Assembly (NCBI GenBank): GCA_963803065.1 | Contig: CAWDKW010000002.1 | Coordinates: 62,001-126,000 of the forward strand | DNA length: 64,000 nucleotides | Reading direction: 5' to 3' | Source of the DNA: DASXMT01 sp963803065 | Lineage (GTDB): Bacteria > Actinomycetota > Acidimicrobiia > Acidimicrobiales > RAAP-2 | Notes under the pieces: generated by a model | Seen by the model: only the letters and a program-made list of their open reading frames with translations | Databases searched by the model: none | Told to the model about the DNA's origin: nothing | Position numbers and translations under genes: made by a program | Part shown: in pieces, positions 46,167 through 54,797 of the stretch | Layout of the letters: each line of letters begins with the position of its first letter | Position numbering within the stretch: position 1 is the first letter of the stretch

Positions 46167-46778
46167 TCAGGGCTGCAGGCGGTCGAGCTGCCAGGCGTTC
46201 CCGGCCGGCAGGTAGCGCAGCCGGTCGTGCAAGCGGTCGTCCCGGTTCTGCCAGAACTCGAAGGAATCGGGAGCCAGGCGGTAGCCGCCCCACCACGGGG
46301 GTCGGGGCACGGTCCGTCCCTCGAACTCCTTTGTCAGCTCCTGCACCCTCAGGTCAAGGGACTGCCGGCTGCGAGCAGGCTGGCTCTGCCGTGACGCGTG
46401 TGCACCGACCTGGGCACCGAGCGGCCGGGTATCGAAGTAGGCGTCGGACTCCTCGTCTGACAGCTTCTCCACCGCTCCCTCGATCCGGACCTGCCGGCCG
46501 AACGGATCCCAATAGAAGAGCAGGGCGGCGAAGCGGTTCTCCTCGAGCTCGCGTCCCTTCCGGCTCTCGTAGTTGGTGTGGAACACGAAGCCGCGTCGGT
46601 CCCATGCCTTCATGAGCACCATGCGCAGAGACGGCCGGCCGCGATCGTCGACCGTGGCCAGTGCCACCGCCTCGGCCAGCCTTACCTCGGCGTCGGCCTC
46701 CTCGAACCACCGCCCGAATTGGACGAACGGATCGGGGTCGACGTCAGCCTCGTCCAGGGGTTCCGAGTGATCGGCCAC
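46167..46778 (-). CDS. pdxH: Pyridoxamine 5'-phosphate oxidase
   Basis: FMN enzyme that makes pyridoxal 5'-phosphate from PNP or PMP. 203 residues, normal for PdxH. The landmarks are SLRMVLMKAWDRRGFVFHTN, SRKGRELEENRFAALLFYW, RQVRIEGAVEKL and the C-terminal signature WWGGYRLAPDSFEFWQ, RLHDRLRY and WQLDRLQP. The GTG start was chosen because the residues before it do not fit. It is 35 bp downstream of the GT39 gene on the same strand. Confidence 0.95.
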   Translation of the reverse strand: MADHSEPLDEADVDPDPFVQFGRWFEEADAEVRLAEAVALATVDDRGRPSLRMVLMKAWDRRGFVFHTNYESRKGRELEENRFAALLFYWDPFGRQVRIEGAVEKLSDEESDAYFDTRPLGAQVGAHASRQSQPARSRQSLDLRVQELTKEFEGRTVPRPPWWGGYRLAPDSFEFWQNRDDRLHDRLRYLPAGNAWQLDRLQP

Positions 46779-46813
46779 CCCTGGACGATAGCGACCCCTC
46801 GGATGCCCAGTGG

Positions 46814-48943
46814 CTACCCCGAGGTCGCGATGGGCTGGGTCAGGTCGTAGATGGTCGACCCGTCGACCGACTTTGCCGTGAAGTGGCTCGAGACCCAGCT
46901 GCGGATCTTCGATGCAGAACTTCCCGAGCTGCCCCCACCGATGCCGCCTCCTCCAGCGAGACCACCGAATCCACCTCGGCCTCCGCTCGAGATGTAGTAG
47001 TGGATCTGGCCGGATCGGACGTACTGTTCGAACTGAGCCAGGGTAGGTGCGGGATCGGTCCCATTGAATCCGCCGATGGCCATCACGGGGTCGCCCGAAG
47101 CCAGCTGGTAGCCGGCGGCGGAGTTCGAGTTGGTGGTCGCCGCCACCCACTTGTACCTACTGGCGTCCTTCTGGAGCGCGGTCACCAGCGCCTTGCCGGG
47201 GGTACTCGCCTGCAGGAGCCCGCCAGCACCACCGCCGCCGGCAAAGCGCGTGGCACCACTGCGTCCAGCGGCAGAACCAGGAGGCAGTTGGCCTGTGGCG
47301 CCGGCGGCGCCGGGGAACCGCCCGCCGGCCGCACCGGGGAACCGCCCGCCGGCTGCGCCGGGGAACCGCCCGCCGGCCGCGCCGGGGAAGCCGCCGCCGG
47401 CCGCACCGGGGAAGCCGCCGGGCCCGGACGTTCCCGCCACGGTGGGGCCGGCCGAGGGAATGGCTCCGGTGTGGGGAGTGGCGATGGTGTCCACGGCATA
47501 GGCGGCCGGGCCGGCGCACGCGGCGATCACCGCCACGGCGGCGATGGCGGCGGCCACGCGGCCGCGCAGACGGGGGACCACGGCGATGGCCAGGCCGGTC
47601 GCCACGCAACCCACCAGGACCAAGAAACGCAGGGCGGGAAGCCAGGTCGGGCTCCGGCTCAGGAGCCTGAAGGCCCAGACCCCGGTCAGGGCCAGCGTGG
47701 CCCCGAGCACGACGCGCACCCACCAATGCTCGCGACGCTCCCACAGCATGACCGAGCCGATGCCGACCAATGCGGCGATCGCCGGCGCCAGGGCCACCGT
47801 GTAGTAGGGATGGATGATGCCGGCGGCAAAGCTGAAGATGGCCCCGGTCAGGAGGAGCCACCCGCCCCAGAAGACCAGTGCGGCTCGCGTCCGATCTGTA
47901 CGGGCGGCTCGCAGGGTGATCCACAGGCCCGCGGCCAACAGGACCAGAGCGGCCGGGAGAAGCCACGAGATCTGGCCGCCCATGTCCGGTCCGAAGAGGC
48001 GGCTCCAGCCGGTCGCTCCCCACCGGGAGCCCGCCGCTCCGGCGCCGCCGACGCTCCCGGACTCGTTTCCCGACAGCCGACCGAAGCCGTTGTACCCGAA
48101 GATGAGGTTCAAGATGTTGTTGTCCTGGGAGCCTCCGATGTACGGCCGGCTGGAGGCGGGAGTGAGGGCCACCGCCGCCACCCACCACCCGGCCGAGACG
48201 ATCAGGGCGGCAGCGGCCACCAGGAGCTGGCGGATCCGTCGAGTCAGCGGCGTGGGCGCGAACAGCAGGTAGACGAGGCCGATGACCGGCACGATGATGA
48301 AGGCCTGCAGCATCTTGGTGATGAACCCCGTACCCACGCAGGCCATGGCGGCCACCAACCACCAGGTCTGGGCCCGCTCGAGGGCGCGGACGGTGGCGTA
48401 CGCCGCCACCACCAGCAACAGGACGAGCAGGGCGTCGGGGTTGTTGAAGCGGAACATGAGCACCGCCACCGGGGTCAAGGCCAGGAGTGCCCCCGAGATC
48501 AGCGCGGCGCCCGGGCTGAACCACCTGCGGACGGTGGCGTAGAGGACCCCGACCGTGGCCACCCCCTCGAGTGCCTGGGGCACGAGGATGCTCCACGAGT
48601 TCACACCGAAGATGCGGGCCGAAATCTCCATCACCCACAAGGAGGCGGGAGGCTTGTCCACGGTGATGAAGTTGGAGGCGTCGGACGACCCGAAGAAGAA
48701 GGCCTTCCAGCTCTTGGTCCCGGCCTGTACCGCGGCCGAGTAGAAGGAGTTGGCCCAGCCCAAGTCGCCCAAGGCCCAGACGTAGGCCACCGCTGTGGAC
48801 ACGAGCAGGGCGATGAGGCCGGGCCGGACCCAACGGGGATCGTCAGGACGGCCCCGGACGAATCGCCTCACCCAGCCGCGGCGCCTCGGTCCGGGGGGTT
48901 GCGACTCGGTCTCGGGAACAACCGGCTCGAGCAGCGTGGTCAT
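46814..48943 (-). CDS. GT39-family membrane glycosyltransferase (ArnT/PMT-like)
   Basis: Polytopic membrane protein of 709 residues. The first outer loop has the family motif FITVDKPPASLWVM (Asp-Lys-Pro-Pro) after TM1, and about 12 helices follow. Such enzymes transfer a sugar from polyprenyl-phosphate to protein or cell-wall lipids outside the membrane. The C-terminal soluble domain (about 505-709) is Gly-rich, with an FPGAAGGR octapeptide repeat and a conserved-looking end (ALQKDASRYKWVAATTNSNSAAGYQLASG). A PhoP-type direct repeat lies about 130 bp upstream. A GT2-GtrA gene 4 kb away could make its lipid-linked donor. Confidence 0.9.
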   Translation of the reverse strand: MTTLLEPVVPETESQPPGPRRRGWVRRFVRGRPDDPRWVRPGLIALLVSTAVAYVWALGDLGWANSFYSAAVQAGTKSWKAFFFGSSDASNFITVDKPPASLWVMEISARIFGVNSWSILVPQALEGVATVGVLYATVRRWFSPGAALISGALLALTPVAVLMFRFNNPDALLVLLLVVAAYATVRALERAQTWWLVAAMACVGTGFITKMLQAFIIVPVIGLVYLLFAPTPLTRRIRQLLVAAAALIVSAGWWVAAVALTPASSRPYIGGSQDNNILNLIFGYNGFGRLSGNESGSVGGAGAAGSRWGATGWSRLFGPDMGGQISWLLPAALVLLAAGLWITLRAARTDRTRAALVFWGGWLLLTGAIFSFAAGIIHPYYTVALAPAIAALVGIGSVMLWERREHWWVRVVLGATLALTGVWAFRLLSRSPTWLPALRFLVLVGCVATGLAIAVVPRLRGRVAAAIAAVAVIAACAGPAAYAVDTIATPHTGAIPSAGPTVAGTSGPGGFPGAAGGGFPGAAGGRFPGAAGGRFPGAAGGRFPGAAGATGQLPPGSAAGRSGATRFAGGGGAGGLLQASTPGKALVTALQKDASRYKWVAATTNSNSAAGYQLASGDPVMAIGGFNGTDPAPTLAQFEQYVRSGQIHYYISSGGRGGFGGLAGGGGIGGGSSGSSASKIRSWVSSHFTAKSVDGSTIYDLTQPIATSG
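47305..47426. repeat. 24-bp tandem repeats in the GT39 gene
   Basis: Five in-frame copies of a 24-bp unit (core GCCGGGGAACCGCCCGCCGG) encoding FPGAAGGR or FPGAAGGG, in the outer C-terminal region just after the last membrane helix. The near-identity between copies suggests recent expansion. Confidence 0.85.
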
Positions 48944-49071
48944 CGTCGTGGCCCCCCACCGAGACTCGGTGCCTGGCGCCGTCGGGATGGCGACCAACTC
49001 GCTTCGGTGTGGCTGTCCTCGATCATGGGTGCCACTGTGGGCAGCCCGCTCGCGGATCGGCTGGGTCCTTA

Positions 49072-49089
49072 CTGTGAGCCACCTGTGAA
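49072..49089 (-). promoter_or_regulatory. PhoP-type direct repeat upstream of the GT39 gene
   Basis: On the minus strand TTCACAG-GTGG-CTCACAG, two 7-mers with an exact 11 bp period. The same element stands before the response-regulator gene and the GT2-GtrA gene. The period and sequence match OmpR/PhoB-type tandem sites, in particular the mycobacterial PhoP box (TCACAGC-N4-TCACAGC). Confidence 0.7.
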
Positions 49090-49150
49090 TCCGAGCCAAC
49101 CCCTTGCAGGCTCGCAGCAAGGCCCCCTCACGGGAAGCCTTCCCTCGGAC

Positions 49151-49747
49151 CTACTTCAGTGCTTTGTCCTGCACCAGGGCGACGTTCGTGAGGTTCTGCT
49201 GTTGCCCGGCGGTCGGGGGCGGTGGTGGCGCCGTGGTCGTGGTCGAGCTGCTGGACGACGCGGGCACGTTCACGTCGAGGGCGACGACGGAGAGCAACTT
49301 GCCTCGCTGCCAGAAGATCACGTACACGTTCTGGTTCGAGGCCGTCTCGAACGCGGTGGACCCGAGCTGGGCAGGCGCCTTTTGCAATGTGGACGAGGGA
49401 ACGGCCTTCTTCTGCGTGGCCAGAACGCTCGTCGCCACCTTGGGCGAGGTGCACACGAGGATCTCCGCCACCACCCCGGTCTTGCCCCCGCTGTCCTCGT
49501 ATTTGGCCTGTGCACCCTTCTTGCAGCCGGCTTGGCCCGTATTGGACGATCCCACCGGCTTCAGAATTGGCTTCGGGTAACCCAGGGACTTTGCCGCCGA
49601 TACGGACAGGACGCCAGTGACCGGGCGGGAGGCCACCGAGCTGGCCGATGCACCGGCCGCAGGCACCCCGACCGACGCGCCAGCCACCGACAGCGCGCCC
49701 AGTGCGGATGCGGCGACTATGAGTCTTCCTCGTGTGAACATCGACAA
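49151..49747 (-). CDS. Exported hypothetical protein with Thr/Pro-rich C-terminus
   Basis: 198 residues. A signal peptide (RGRLIVAASALGALSVAGASVG, cleavage probably after AAGASA) is followed by a small domain with two cysteines (AGCKKGAQAKY and EILVCTSPK) that could form a disulfide, a strand-rich segment (QNVYVIFWQRGKLLSVVALDV), then a Ser/Thr/Pro linker. The layout resembles LpqN-like or other small secreted actinobacterial proteins; no family is recognised. It lies between the GT39 gene and the two-component genes. Confidence 0.75.
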   Translation of the reverse strand: MSMFTRGRLIVAASALGALSVAGASVGVPAAGASASSVASRPVTGVLSVSAAKSLGYPKPILKPVGSSNTGQAGCKKGAQAKYEDSGGKTGVVAEILVCTSPKVATSVLATQKKAVPSSTLQKAPAQLGSTAFETASNQNVYVIFWQRGKLLSVVALDVNVPASSSSSTTTTAPPPPPTAGQQQNLTNVALVQDKALK

Positions 49748-50267
49748 CCTTTCGGGCAGGGGGCGTCACCCGCCACCCATGGAGAGCGATCCCTCGGTCT
49801 GAGGGACCTCGACTGGCTACCGCAACGAGGTCGACCACCCCCGACCGGAGCGGGCCCGCCGGGGCTCCGCGAACGATCCGATGGAGCCCAATGTGCGGGT
49901 TTGTACCGCCCGTACGATATCGGGCCTGGCCGCCGTTGTTGCCCCGGGGTGGCCACTGGGGGTCGCTGGGGTGGCGTCGGCCCCGTCTCCGCCCGGTCGG
50001 CACGCCACGCGTCCCTGCCTGGAGGACCATCCCGCCCACCTGACCACCTGTGCAAAAGCTGAGTTCGGGCCACCCCGGTGGCCTCTCTGGCCGGGTCCAG
50101 CCAGTCCATTCCGTCAGATGTACCCAGGGAACGATCGGTCAGGAATCGCCCGTTCGCACCCGTCCAGCCCGGTCCAGCCCGTCATCAGATCCACAGCGGG
50201 TTCACAGGCAGCCCACATCTGACGCATAGTTGGCGTTGCGATTGTGTCGTCTCGGGAGGTGGTTCGG
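49748..50267. other. Intergenic region ahead of the two-component system
   Basis: About 520 bp between the exported-protein gene and the response regulator, which are divergent. No reading frame here looks like a protein. It contains the direct-repeat box with a -10 (50190-50230), a short dyad GTAC-CGCCC-GTAC near 49912 and a weaker CACAGGTGG element (minus strand, about 50041-50056). Confidence 0.6.
50190..50230 (+). promoter_or_regulatory. PhoP-type direct repeat and promoter of the two-component operon
   Basis: TCCACAG-CGGG-TTCACAG (11 bp period) lies directly ahead of CATAGT (50225-50230). The second half-site, TTCACA, falls 18 bp before CATAGT and would double as the -35, the usual layout for activation by an OmpR-type regulator. 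This implies autoregulation of the response regulator encoded 38 bp further on. Confidence 0.65.
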
Positions 50268-50963
50268 GTGACCGTTCTGACCGGACAGCGGATTCTCGTG
50301 GTGGACGACGAGCCGTCGATCGTCGACTCGGTGGCGACGTCGCTGCGCTACGAGGGGTTCGAGGTGGAGGAGGCGACCAACGGGCGGGCGGCCCTCGCCG
50401 CCGCCCAGGAGCGCCCGCCCGACCTCATCGTCTTGGACGTGATGCTCCCCGACCTGGACGGGTTCGAGGTCACCCGTCGGCTTCGGGGCGACGGCATCCG
50501 GGTCCCCATCCTGTTCCTAACCGCCCGGGATGCCGTCGAGGACCGGGTGAACGGGCTCACCATCGGCGGGGACGACTACGTGACCAAGCCCTTCGCCCTG
50601 GCCGAGATCATCGCCCGGGCCCGGGCCATCCTCCGGAGGTCGCAAGGCGATGCAGGTGACGACGGGATGCTCCGGTTTGCCGACATCGAGATGGACGAGG
50701 GGGCACACGAGGTCCGCCGGGCCGGCGAGCTCATTCACCTGACCGCCACCGAGTTCTCGCTCCTGCGGTTCTTCTTGTTGAACCCGCGCATCGTGCTGTC
50801 CAAGTCCCAGATCCTGGACTATGTGTGGCACTACGACTTCGGAGGGGACGCCAGTGTGGTCGAGACCTACGTGAGCTACCTGCGCAAGAAGCTCGAGGCC
50901 CATGGACCACCATTGATCCACACCCTCCGCCTGGTCGGGTACGTGCTCAAAGAAGACCGGTAG
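50268..50963 (+). CDS. OmpR/PhoB-family response regulator (PhoP-like)
   Basis: A 231-residue regulator: receiver domain with acidic pair DDE near 17, phospho-acceptor Asp57 (LIVLDVMLPDLDG), Thr/Ser switch in LFLTARD and Lys107 (YVTKPF), then an OmpR winged helix (ELIHLTATEFSLLRFFLLNPRIVLSKSQILDYVW, SVVETYVSYLRKKL). GTG 50268 was chosen because GGGAGG lies 8 nt upstream; a GTG at 50244 would put that SD inside the gene. It pairs with the kinase 9 bp downstream. The 11 bp direct repeats in this region are its likely binding sites. Confidence 0.95.
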   Translation: MTVLTGQRILVVDDEPSIVDSVATSLRYEGFEVEEATNGRAALAAAQERPPDLIVLDVMLPDLDGFEVTRRLRGDGIRVPILFLTARDAVEDRVNGLTIGGDDYVTKPFALAEIIARARAILRRSQGDAGDDGMLRFADIEMDEGAHEVRRAGELIHLTATEFSLLRFFLLNPRIVLSKSQILDYVWHYDFGGDASVVETYVSYLRKKLEAHGPPLIHTLRLVGYVLKEDR

Positions 50964-50972
50964 CGACCGTCG

Positions 50973-52631
50973 ATGTCCCTGCGGATCCGTCTGCTGTTGG
51001 CCGCGGGGGCGGTCGCACTGATTGCGCTCCTCGTCGCCGACGTTGCCACCTACTCGGCACTGCGCTCCTTCCTCCTGACCCAGGTCGACCGGAGCCTGAT
51101 CGTTCCGCAGCACGCCCGCAGCCAGAACCTCGGGTCGGGAGGGATCCCGGGCGCCAACCCGCTCGATCCGACCAAACCCCGTGAGTTGTACCCCCCGAGT
51201 CCGATCCTCGGCGGGTTCCGAGAGGTCCGGTCACCAACGGGGAAGGAGCTCCTCGTCACCGAGGCTCAGGACAACGGGCACACCTACTCGCCGCGCCTGC
51301 CCGCGCACATCACCGGGTTCTCGGTCCAGCCCGACGGCACCTCGGCCACGTACTTCACCGCGCCGGCTGCGCAATCGGGAGGGCCGTCCTTCCGGGTCCG
51401 AGCCTCGAAGCTCGACGACGGCAATGTGCTCATCGTGGGCGTTCCCCTGGACGCCACAAACAGCACCCTCAACCGGCTGCTGGTCATCGAGTTGATCGTG
51501 ACCGGGGCAGCGCTGATTGCCGCCGTGCTCCTGGGATGGTGGCTCGTGCGGGTGGGCCTCCGCCCGCTGGAGGAGGTCGAGCGGACGGCCGAGTCGATCG
51601 CCGAGGGCGAGCTCGACCACCGGGTGCCGGGCGAGAACACCAAGACCGAGGTGGGACGGATGGCCCGGACGATCAACATCATGTTGGCCCGCATCCAACG
51701 GGCCTTCGCCGAGCGCGATGCCACCGAGGCCGAGCTCCGCGCCTCGGAGGGCCGGCTGAGGCGCTTCGTTGCCGATGCCTCCCATGAGCTCCGGACGCCG
51801 GTGTCGGCCGTGTCCGCGTACGCCGAGATGTACCAGTTGGGCATGGTCAAGCCGGGCGCAGAGCTCGATCGGGCCATGGCCGGCATCAGCCAGGAGTCGG
51901 CCCGCATGGGGCGCCTGGTCGAGGATCTGTTGACGCTGGCCCGGCTGGACGAGGGCCTGCCTCTGGAGCGGAGGGCAGTGGAGCTGGTGAAGCTCGGTGC
52001 CGACGCCGTGCACACCGCGGCCGCCGTCGGGCCCGACTGGCCCGTTCGCCTGGAGGCAGCCCGCCCGGTCGAGGTGGTCGGCGACCCCTTGCGACTCCGC
52101 CAGGTCCTCGACAACCTGCTCTCCAACGTGCGGGCCCACACCCCCCCGGGGACGAGCACGGTGGTGCGGGTCAGCCAGGAGAACGACGAGGCCGTGGTGG
52201 ACGTGACCGACAACGGGCCCGGACTGGACGACGAGCAGCGGTCTCGAGTCTTCGAGCGCTTCTACCGCGCCGACCCCTCGCGTTCGCGCCTCAAAGGTGG
52301 TGCGGGCCTCGGCCTCTCGATCGTCAACGCGATCGTCATCGCACACGGCGGCACGGTTCGTGCCTTCTCCAACCCCGGCCAGGGTGCGTCGTTTTCCGTC
52401 CATCTGCCCCTCTCTCACGACGACGCCGACGCCGACGCCGATGGGGTCGGTTCCGGGCAAGTCGGTGCAGGCGGGACCGAACTCGCCGGAGCGGCGGGGG
52501 CAGCTGAATTGACTGGGTCAGCCGGGGCAGCCGGGGCAGCTCGGGCAGCCGCATCGGCCGAATCGAGCGGATCGACGGGACCGGACGGACCGGACGGAAT
52601 CGGAGGCGGCGCGCCGGTGAGCGCCACCTGA
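50973..52631 (+). CDS. Sensor histidine kinase
   Basis: Membrane sensor, 552 residues. TM1 at about 7-28, an extracytoplasmic domain of about 135 residues, TM2 at about 167-190, a HAMP linker (RVGLRPLEEVERTAESIAEGELDHRV), a HisKA domain with phospho-acceptor His271 (ADASHELRTPVSAVSAY), and the HATPase domain (N box QVLDNLLSNVRAHTP, G1 DNGPGLDDEQ, G2 GGAGLGLSIV). The tail after about 475 is Ala/Gly/Ser-rich with no known role. The extracellular signal cannot be told. It is operonic with the response regulator. Confidence 0.95.
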   Translation: MSLRIRLLLAAGAVALIALLVADVATYSALRSFLLTQVDRSLIVPQHARSQNLGSGGIPGANPLDPTKPRELYPPSPILGGFREVRSPTGKELLVTEAQDNGHTYSPRLPAHITGFSVQPDGTSATYFTAPAAQSGGPSFRVRASKLDDGNVLIVGVPLDATNSTLNRLLVIELIVTGAALIAAVLLGWWLVRVGLRPLEEVERTAESIAEGELDHRVPGENTKTEVGRMARTINIMLARIQRAFAERDATEAELRASEGRLRRFVADASHELRTPVSAVSAYAEMYQLGMVKPGAELDRAMAGISQESARMGRLVEDLLTLARLDEGLPLERRAVELVKLGADAVHTAAAVGPDWPVRLEAARPVEVVGDPLRLRQVLDNLLSNVRAHTPPGTSTVVRVSQENDEAVVDVTDNGPGLDDEQRSRVFERFYRADPSRSRLKGGAGLGLSIVNAIVIAHGGTVRAFSNPGQGASFSVHLPLSHDDADADADGVGSGQVGAGGTELAGAAGAAELTGSAGAAGAARAAASAESSGSTGPDGPDGIGGGAPVSAT

Positions 52632-52657
52632 ACGGGCCCGCGCTCCGAATCATTCGA

Positions 52658-52675
52658 TTCACACCGGGCTCACAG
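52658..52675 (+). promoter_or_regulatory. PhoP-type direct repeat upstream of the GT2-GtrA gene
   Basis: TTCACAC-CGGG-CTCACAG, 11 bp period, 45 bp before the ATG of the GT2-GtrA gene and just after the kinase stop. It is the third clear copy of the element and places the glycosyltransferase under the upstream regulator. Confidence 0.65.
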
Positions 52676-52719
52676 GTTCCCGTGGGCTAACCGGAAGGTT
52701 GCGTCAGCACAATCCCCTC

Positions 52720-53925
52720 ATGGCGATCGCCGAAACCGTCGCACCGGCCCCGGTGGGGGACTCGCGGCCGCCCGACGTGGAGATCGTGGTACCGGTCTAC
52801 AACGAAGAGGCGGTCCTCGAGGCCAGCGTGCGGACACTCCGCGCTTACCTGGACGATCACTTCCCCTTCTCTGCCCTCGTCTCGATCGCCGACAATGCCA
52901 GCACCGACGCCACCTGGCCGATCGCGTCGGCACTGGCGGGGACGATGGACGGCGTCCGGGCCTTCCGGCTGGGGGACAAGGGAAGAGGCCGGGCCCTCCG
53001 CGCCGTGTGGATGGTCAGCCAGGCCCGGGTGGTCGCCTACATGGACGTCGACCTCGCGACCGACCTCGACGCCCTGTTGCCGCTGGTCGCGCCGCTTCTG
53101 TCGGGGCACAGCGACCTGGCCATCGGCACACGCCTGGCTCCCGGCGCCCGGGTCGTCCGGGGCACCAAGCGGGAGCTCATCTCCCGGTCCTACAACGTGC
53201 TCGTGCGGACCGTGCTCCGCAACCGCTTCACCGACGCGCAGTGTGGGTTCAAGGCCGCTCGTGCCGAAGTGGCCCGGGACCTGCTCCCTCTGGTCAGCAA
53301 CGAGGAATGGTTCTTCGACACGGAGCTCCTGGTCCGGGCAGAACGCAGCGGCATGCGAATTCACGAGGTTCCCGTCGACTGGATCGACGATCCCGACTCC
53401 CGGGTGGACGTGGTCCGGACCGCGTTCGAAGACCTCCGAGGCCTCTGCCGGCTCCTGTACGAATTCGTCAGCGGACGCGGGCAAGACGGCGCGCCATCGG
53501 TCCCCGGTCATCCCATGGCCGGAACCCACCTCGCCCGATTTGCCAGCATCGGCGTCATCAGCACGGTGGTCGACCTCGGGTTGTTCCTCGTCCTGCGACC
53601 GGCGCTGGGCACGTTGGGTGCCAATGCCGTGGCCCTTGCCCTCTGCAGCATCGCCAACATGGCGGCCAACCGACGGATCACGTTCTCCGACCGGGCCCCG
53701 TTCCGTCGGCGCGACCAGTTGCTGGGCGGGCTAGCCGTCTTCGCCACCAGCCTGGCCCTGACCACCGTGGCCCTCCTGGCCGCCGCCGGGATCGGTGGGG
53801 CATCGGTCACCTCCGACCTGGTGGCCATCGCCGTGGCCAACGGTGCCGCCGCCCTCGTCCGTTTCGTCCTCTTGCGAGCCTGGGTCTTCCGCAAGCACCG
53901 ACACCCCCAGAACCGAATCCGGTAG
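52720..53925 (+). CDS. GT2 glycosyltransferase fused to a GtrA-like membrane domain
   Basis: 401 residues in two parts. The first (about 20-255) is a dolichyl/polyprenyl-phosphate sugar synthase-type GT2: VEIVVPVYNEEAVLEASV, ADNASTDATW, DVDLATDLDALLPLV, GTRLAPGARVVRGTKRELISRSYN, FTDAQCGFKA. The second (about 270-395) has four helices of the GtrA type (RFASIGVISTVVDLGLFL, NMAANRRITF). It likely makes polyprenyl-phosphate-sugar and helps flip it, feeding GT39-type transferases such as the one nearby. The ATG was chosen; a TTG 21 nt earlier is possible because the GGAAGG lies close to it. Confidence 0.92.
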   Translation: MAIAETVAPAPVGDSRPPDVEIVVPVYNEEAVLEASVRTLRAYLDDHFPFSALVSIADNASTDATWPIASALAGTMDGVRAFRLGDKGRGRALRAVWMVSQARVVAYMDVDLATDLDALLPLVAPLLSGHSDLAIGTRLAPGARVVRGTKRELISRSYNVLVRTVLRNRFTDAQCGFKAARAEVARDLLPLVSNEEWFFDTELLVRAERSGMRIHEVPVDWIDDPDSRVDVVRTAFEDLRGLCRLLYEFVSGRGQDGAPSVPGHPMAGTHLARFASIGVISTVVDLGLFLVLRPALGTLGANAVALALCSIANMAANRRITFSDRAPFRRRDQLLGGLAVFATSLALTTVALLAAAGIGGASVTSDLVAIAVANGAAALVRFVLLRAWVFRKHRHPQNRIR

Positions 53926-54212
53926 ACGCGATTTCTTCGGTCGCGGCCCGAGCACACATCTCGCCGGCACGCCGCCTCCGAGCCCGAAGGGGGGCGATCC
54001 TCGTGATCGAGCGCACTTCCGCCTCGCCGGGCACGGCGGCTGCTCACCGCGAGGTCCACGTCCTCGACTGGCAGGGTGCCATCAGGCACACGCCCACGGC
54101 TGATGGGGAATCGCCGGGTTACCTCGGCAGCCCTCAGAGGAAGCCCGTTGGGGCGGAGGGTCAGCCCGTCGGGACCAGCGGGAGCCGGCTCCGTCGTCAA
54201 CAGCCCGCTGCG
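53926..54212. other. Convergent gap without an evident gene
   Basis: About 290 bp between the ends of the GT2-GtrA gene and the ferric-reductase-like gene. One minus-strand frame is open here and begins 12 bp after the latter gene, but its composition is Arg/Pro/Gly-rich and it runs far into the opposite gene. No stem with a T-run was found. Confidence 0.5.
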
Positions 54213-54797
54213 TCAGACGGGGAGCCGGGAGCGTCGGCGGGGCGACGACGCGCTTTTGGCTACGGCTGGCCACACCCGCCACACCAGCGACGCGAGCACC
54301 ATGGCCACACAGCTCACACCGATGCCGAGCGCCCACGCCGAGCCGATGTCCGACCCCGAGCCGAGGGCATGAACGAGGGCCAACGGCCACAGCAGCCACG
54401 TGGTCCAGTGGACCAGCCGCCAGGTGCGCCGACTGAGGTGCCTTCGGAGCAGGCTGGTGGCCATGACGGCGATGAGCAGGTCCAAGGTCAGCGCACCCAT
54501 GCCCACCCAGACCGGCCGGTAGGTCGACTGGAACGGGATGATCGTTCCGAACCAGCGGAGACCGATCCAACCGTCGACGATGGCGGTGATGACATGGACG
54601 GCGAGGAAGCACACGGCCAGCAGGGACACGGTGCGATGCAGTCCGGCGGTCACGATCCGGGGCCATCGAATCGAACCCCAACGCTTCACCCCCACAACGC
54701 CCAGGGCGACGGTGACGGACAGGAGTGCCAGCGCAACCAGTCCGCTGCCCCGCATGAGGTACCAGACGAAAGTGGGGGTTCCGGTGGTCGCGATCAC
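54213..54797 (-). CDS. Ferric-reductase-like (MsrQ/heme b) membrane protein
   Basis: 194 residues with about five to six helices. Histidine pairs on successive helices, LHRTVSLLAVCFLAVHVITA and RLVHWTTWLLWPLALVHALG, fit the bis-heme ferric-reductase-like transmembrane domain, which carries electrons across the membrane. The GTG start overlaps the ApbE stop (GTGA), giving MIATTGTPTFVWYLMRGSG, the usual N-terminal motif. With ApbE and an exported protein upstream, this is a membrane flavin-based electron-transfer operon. Confidence 0.85.
   Translation of the reverse strand: MIATTGTPTFVWYLMRGSGLVALALLSVTVALGVVGVKRWGSIRWPRIVTAGLHRTVSLLAVCFLAVHVITAIVDGWIGLRWFGTIIPFQSTYRPVWVGMGALTLDLLIAVMATSLLRRHLSRRTWRLVHWTTWLLWPLALVHALGSGSDIGSAWALGIGVSCVAMVLASLVWRVWPAVAKSASSPRRRSRLPV

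Noticed and set aside
46661..50062. Very long plus-strand open frame (about 1130 codons) across the GT39 and exported-protein genes
   Set aside because: Composition is Gly/Arg/Pro-rich with no domain; it is the antisense shadow of clear minus-strand genes in high-GC DNA.
53508..54200. Minus-strand frame starting 12 bp after the ferric-reductase-like gene, a possible fourth ApbE-operon gene
   Set aside because: It runs antisense through the GtrA domain of the GT2 gene and its sequence is Arg/Pro-rich without a fold-like pattern.
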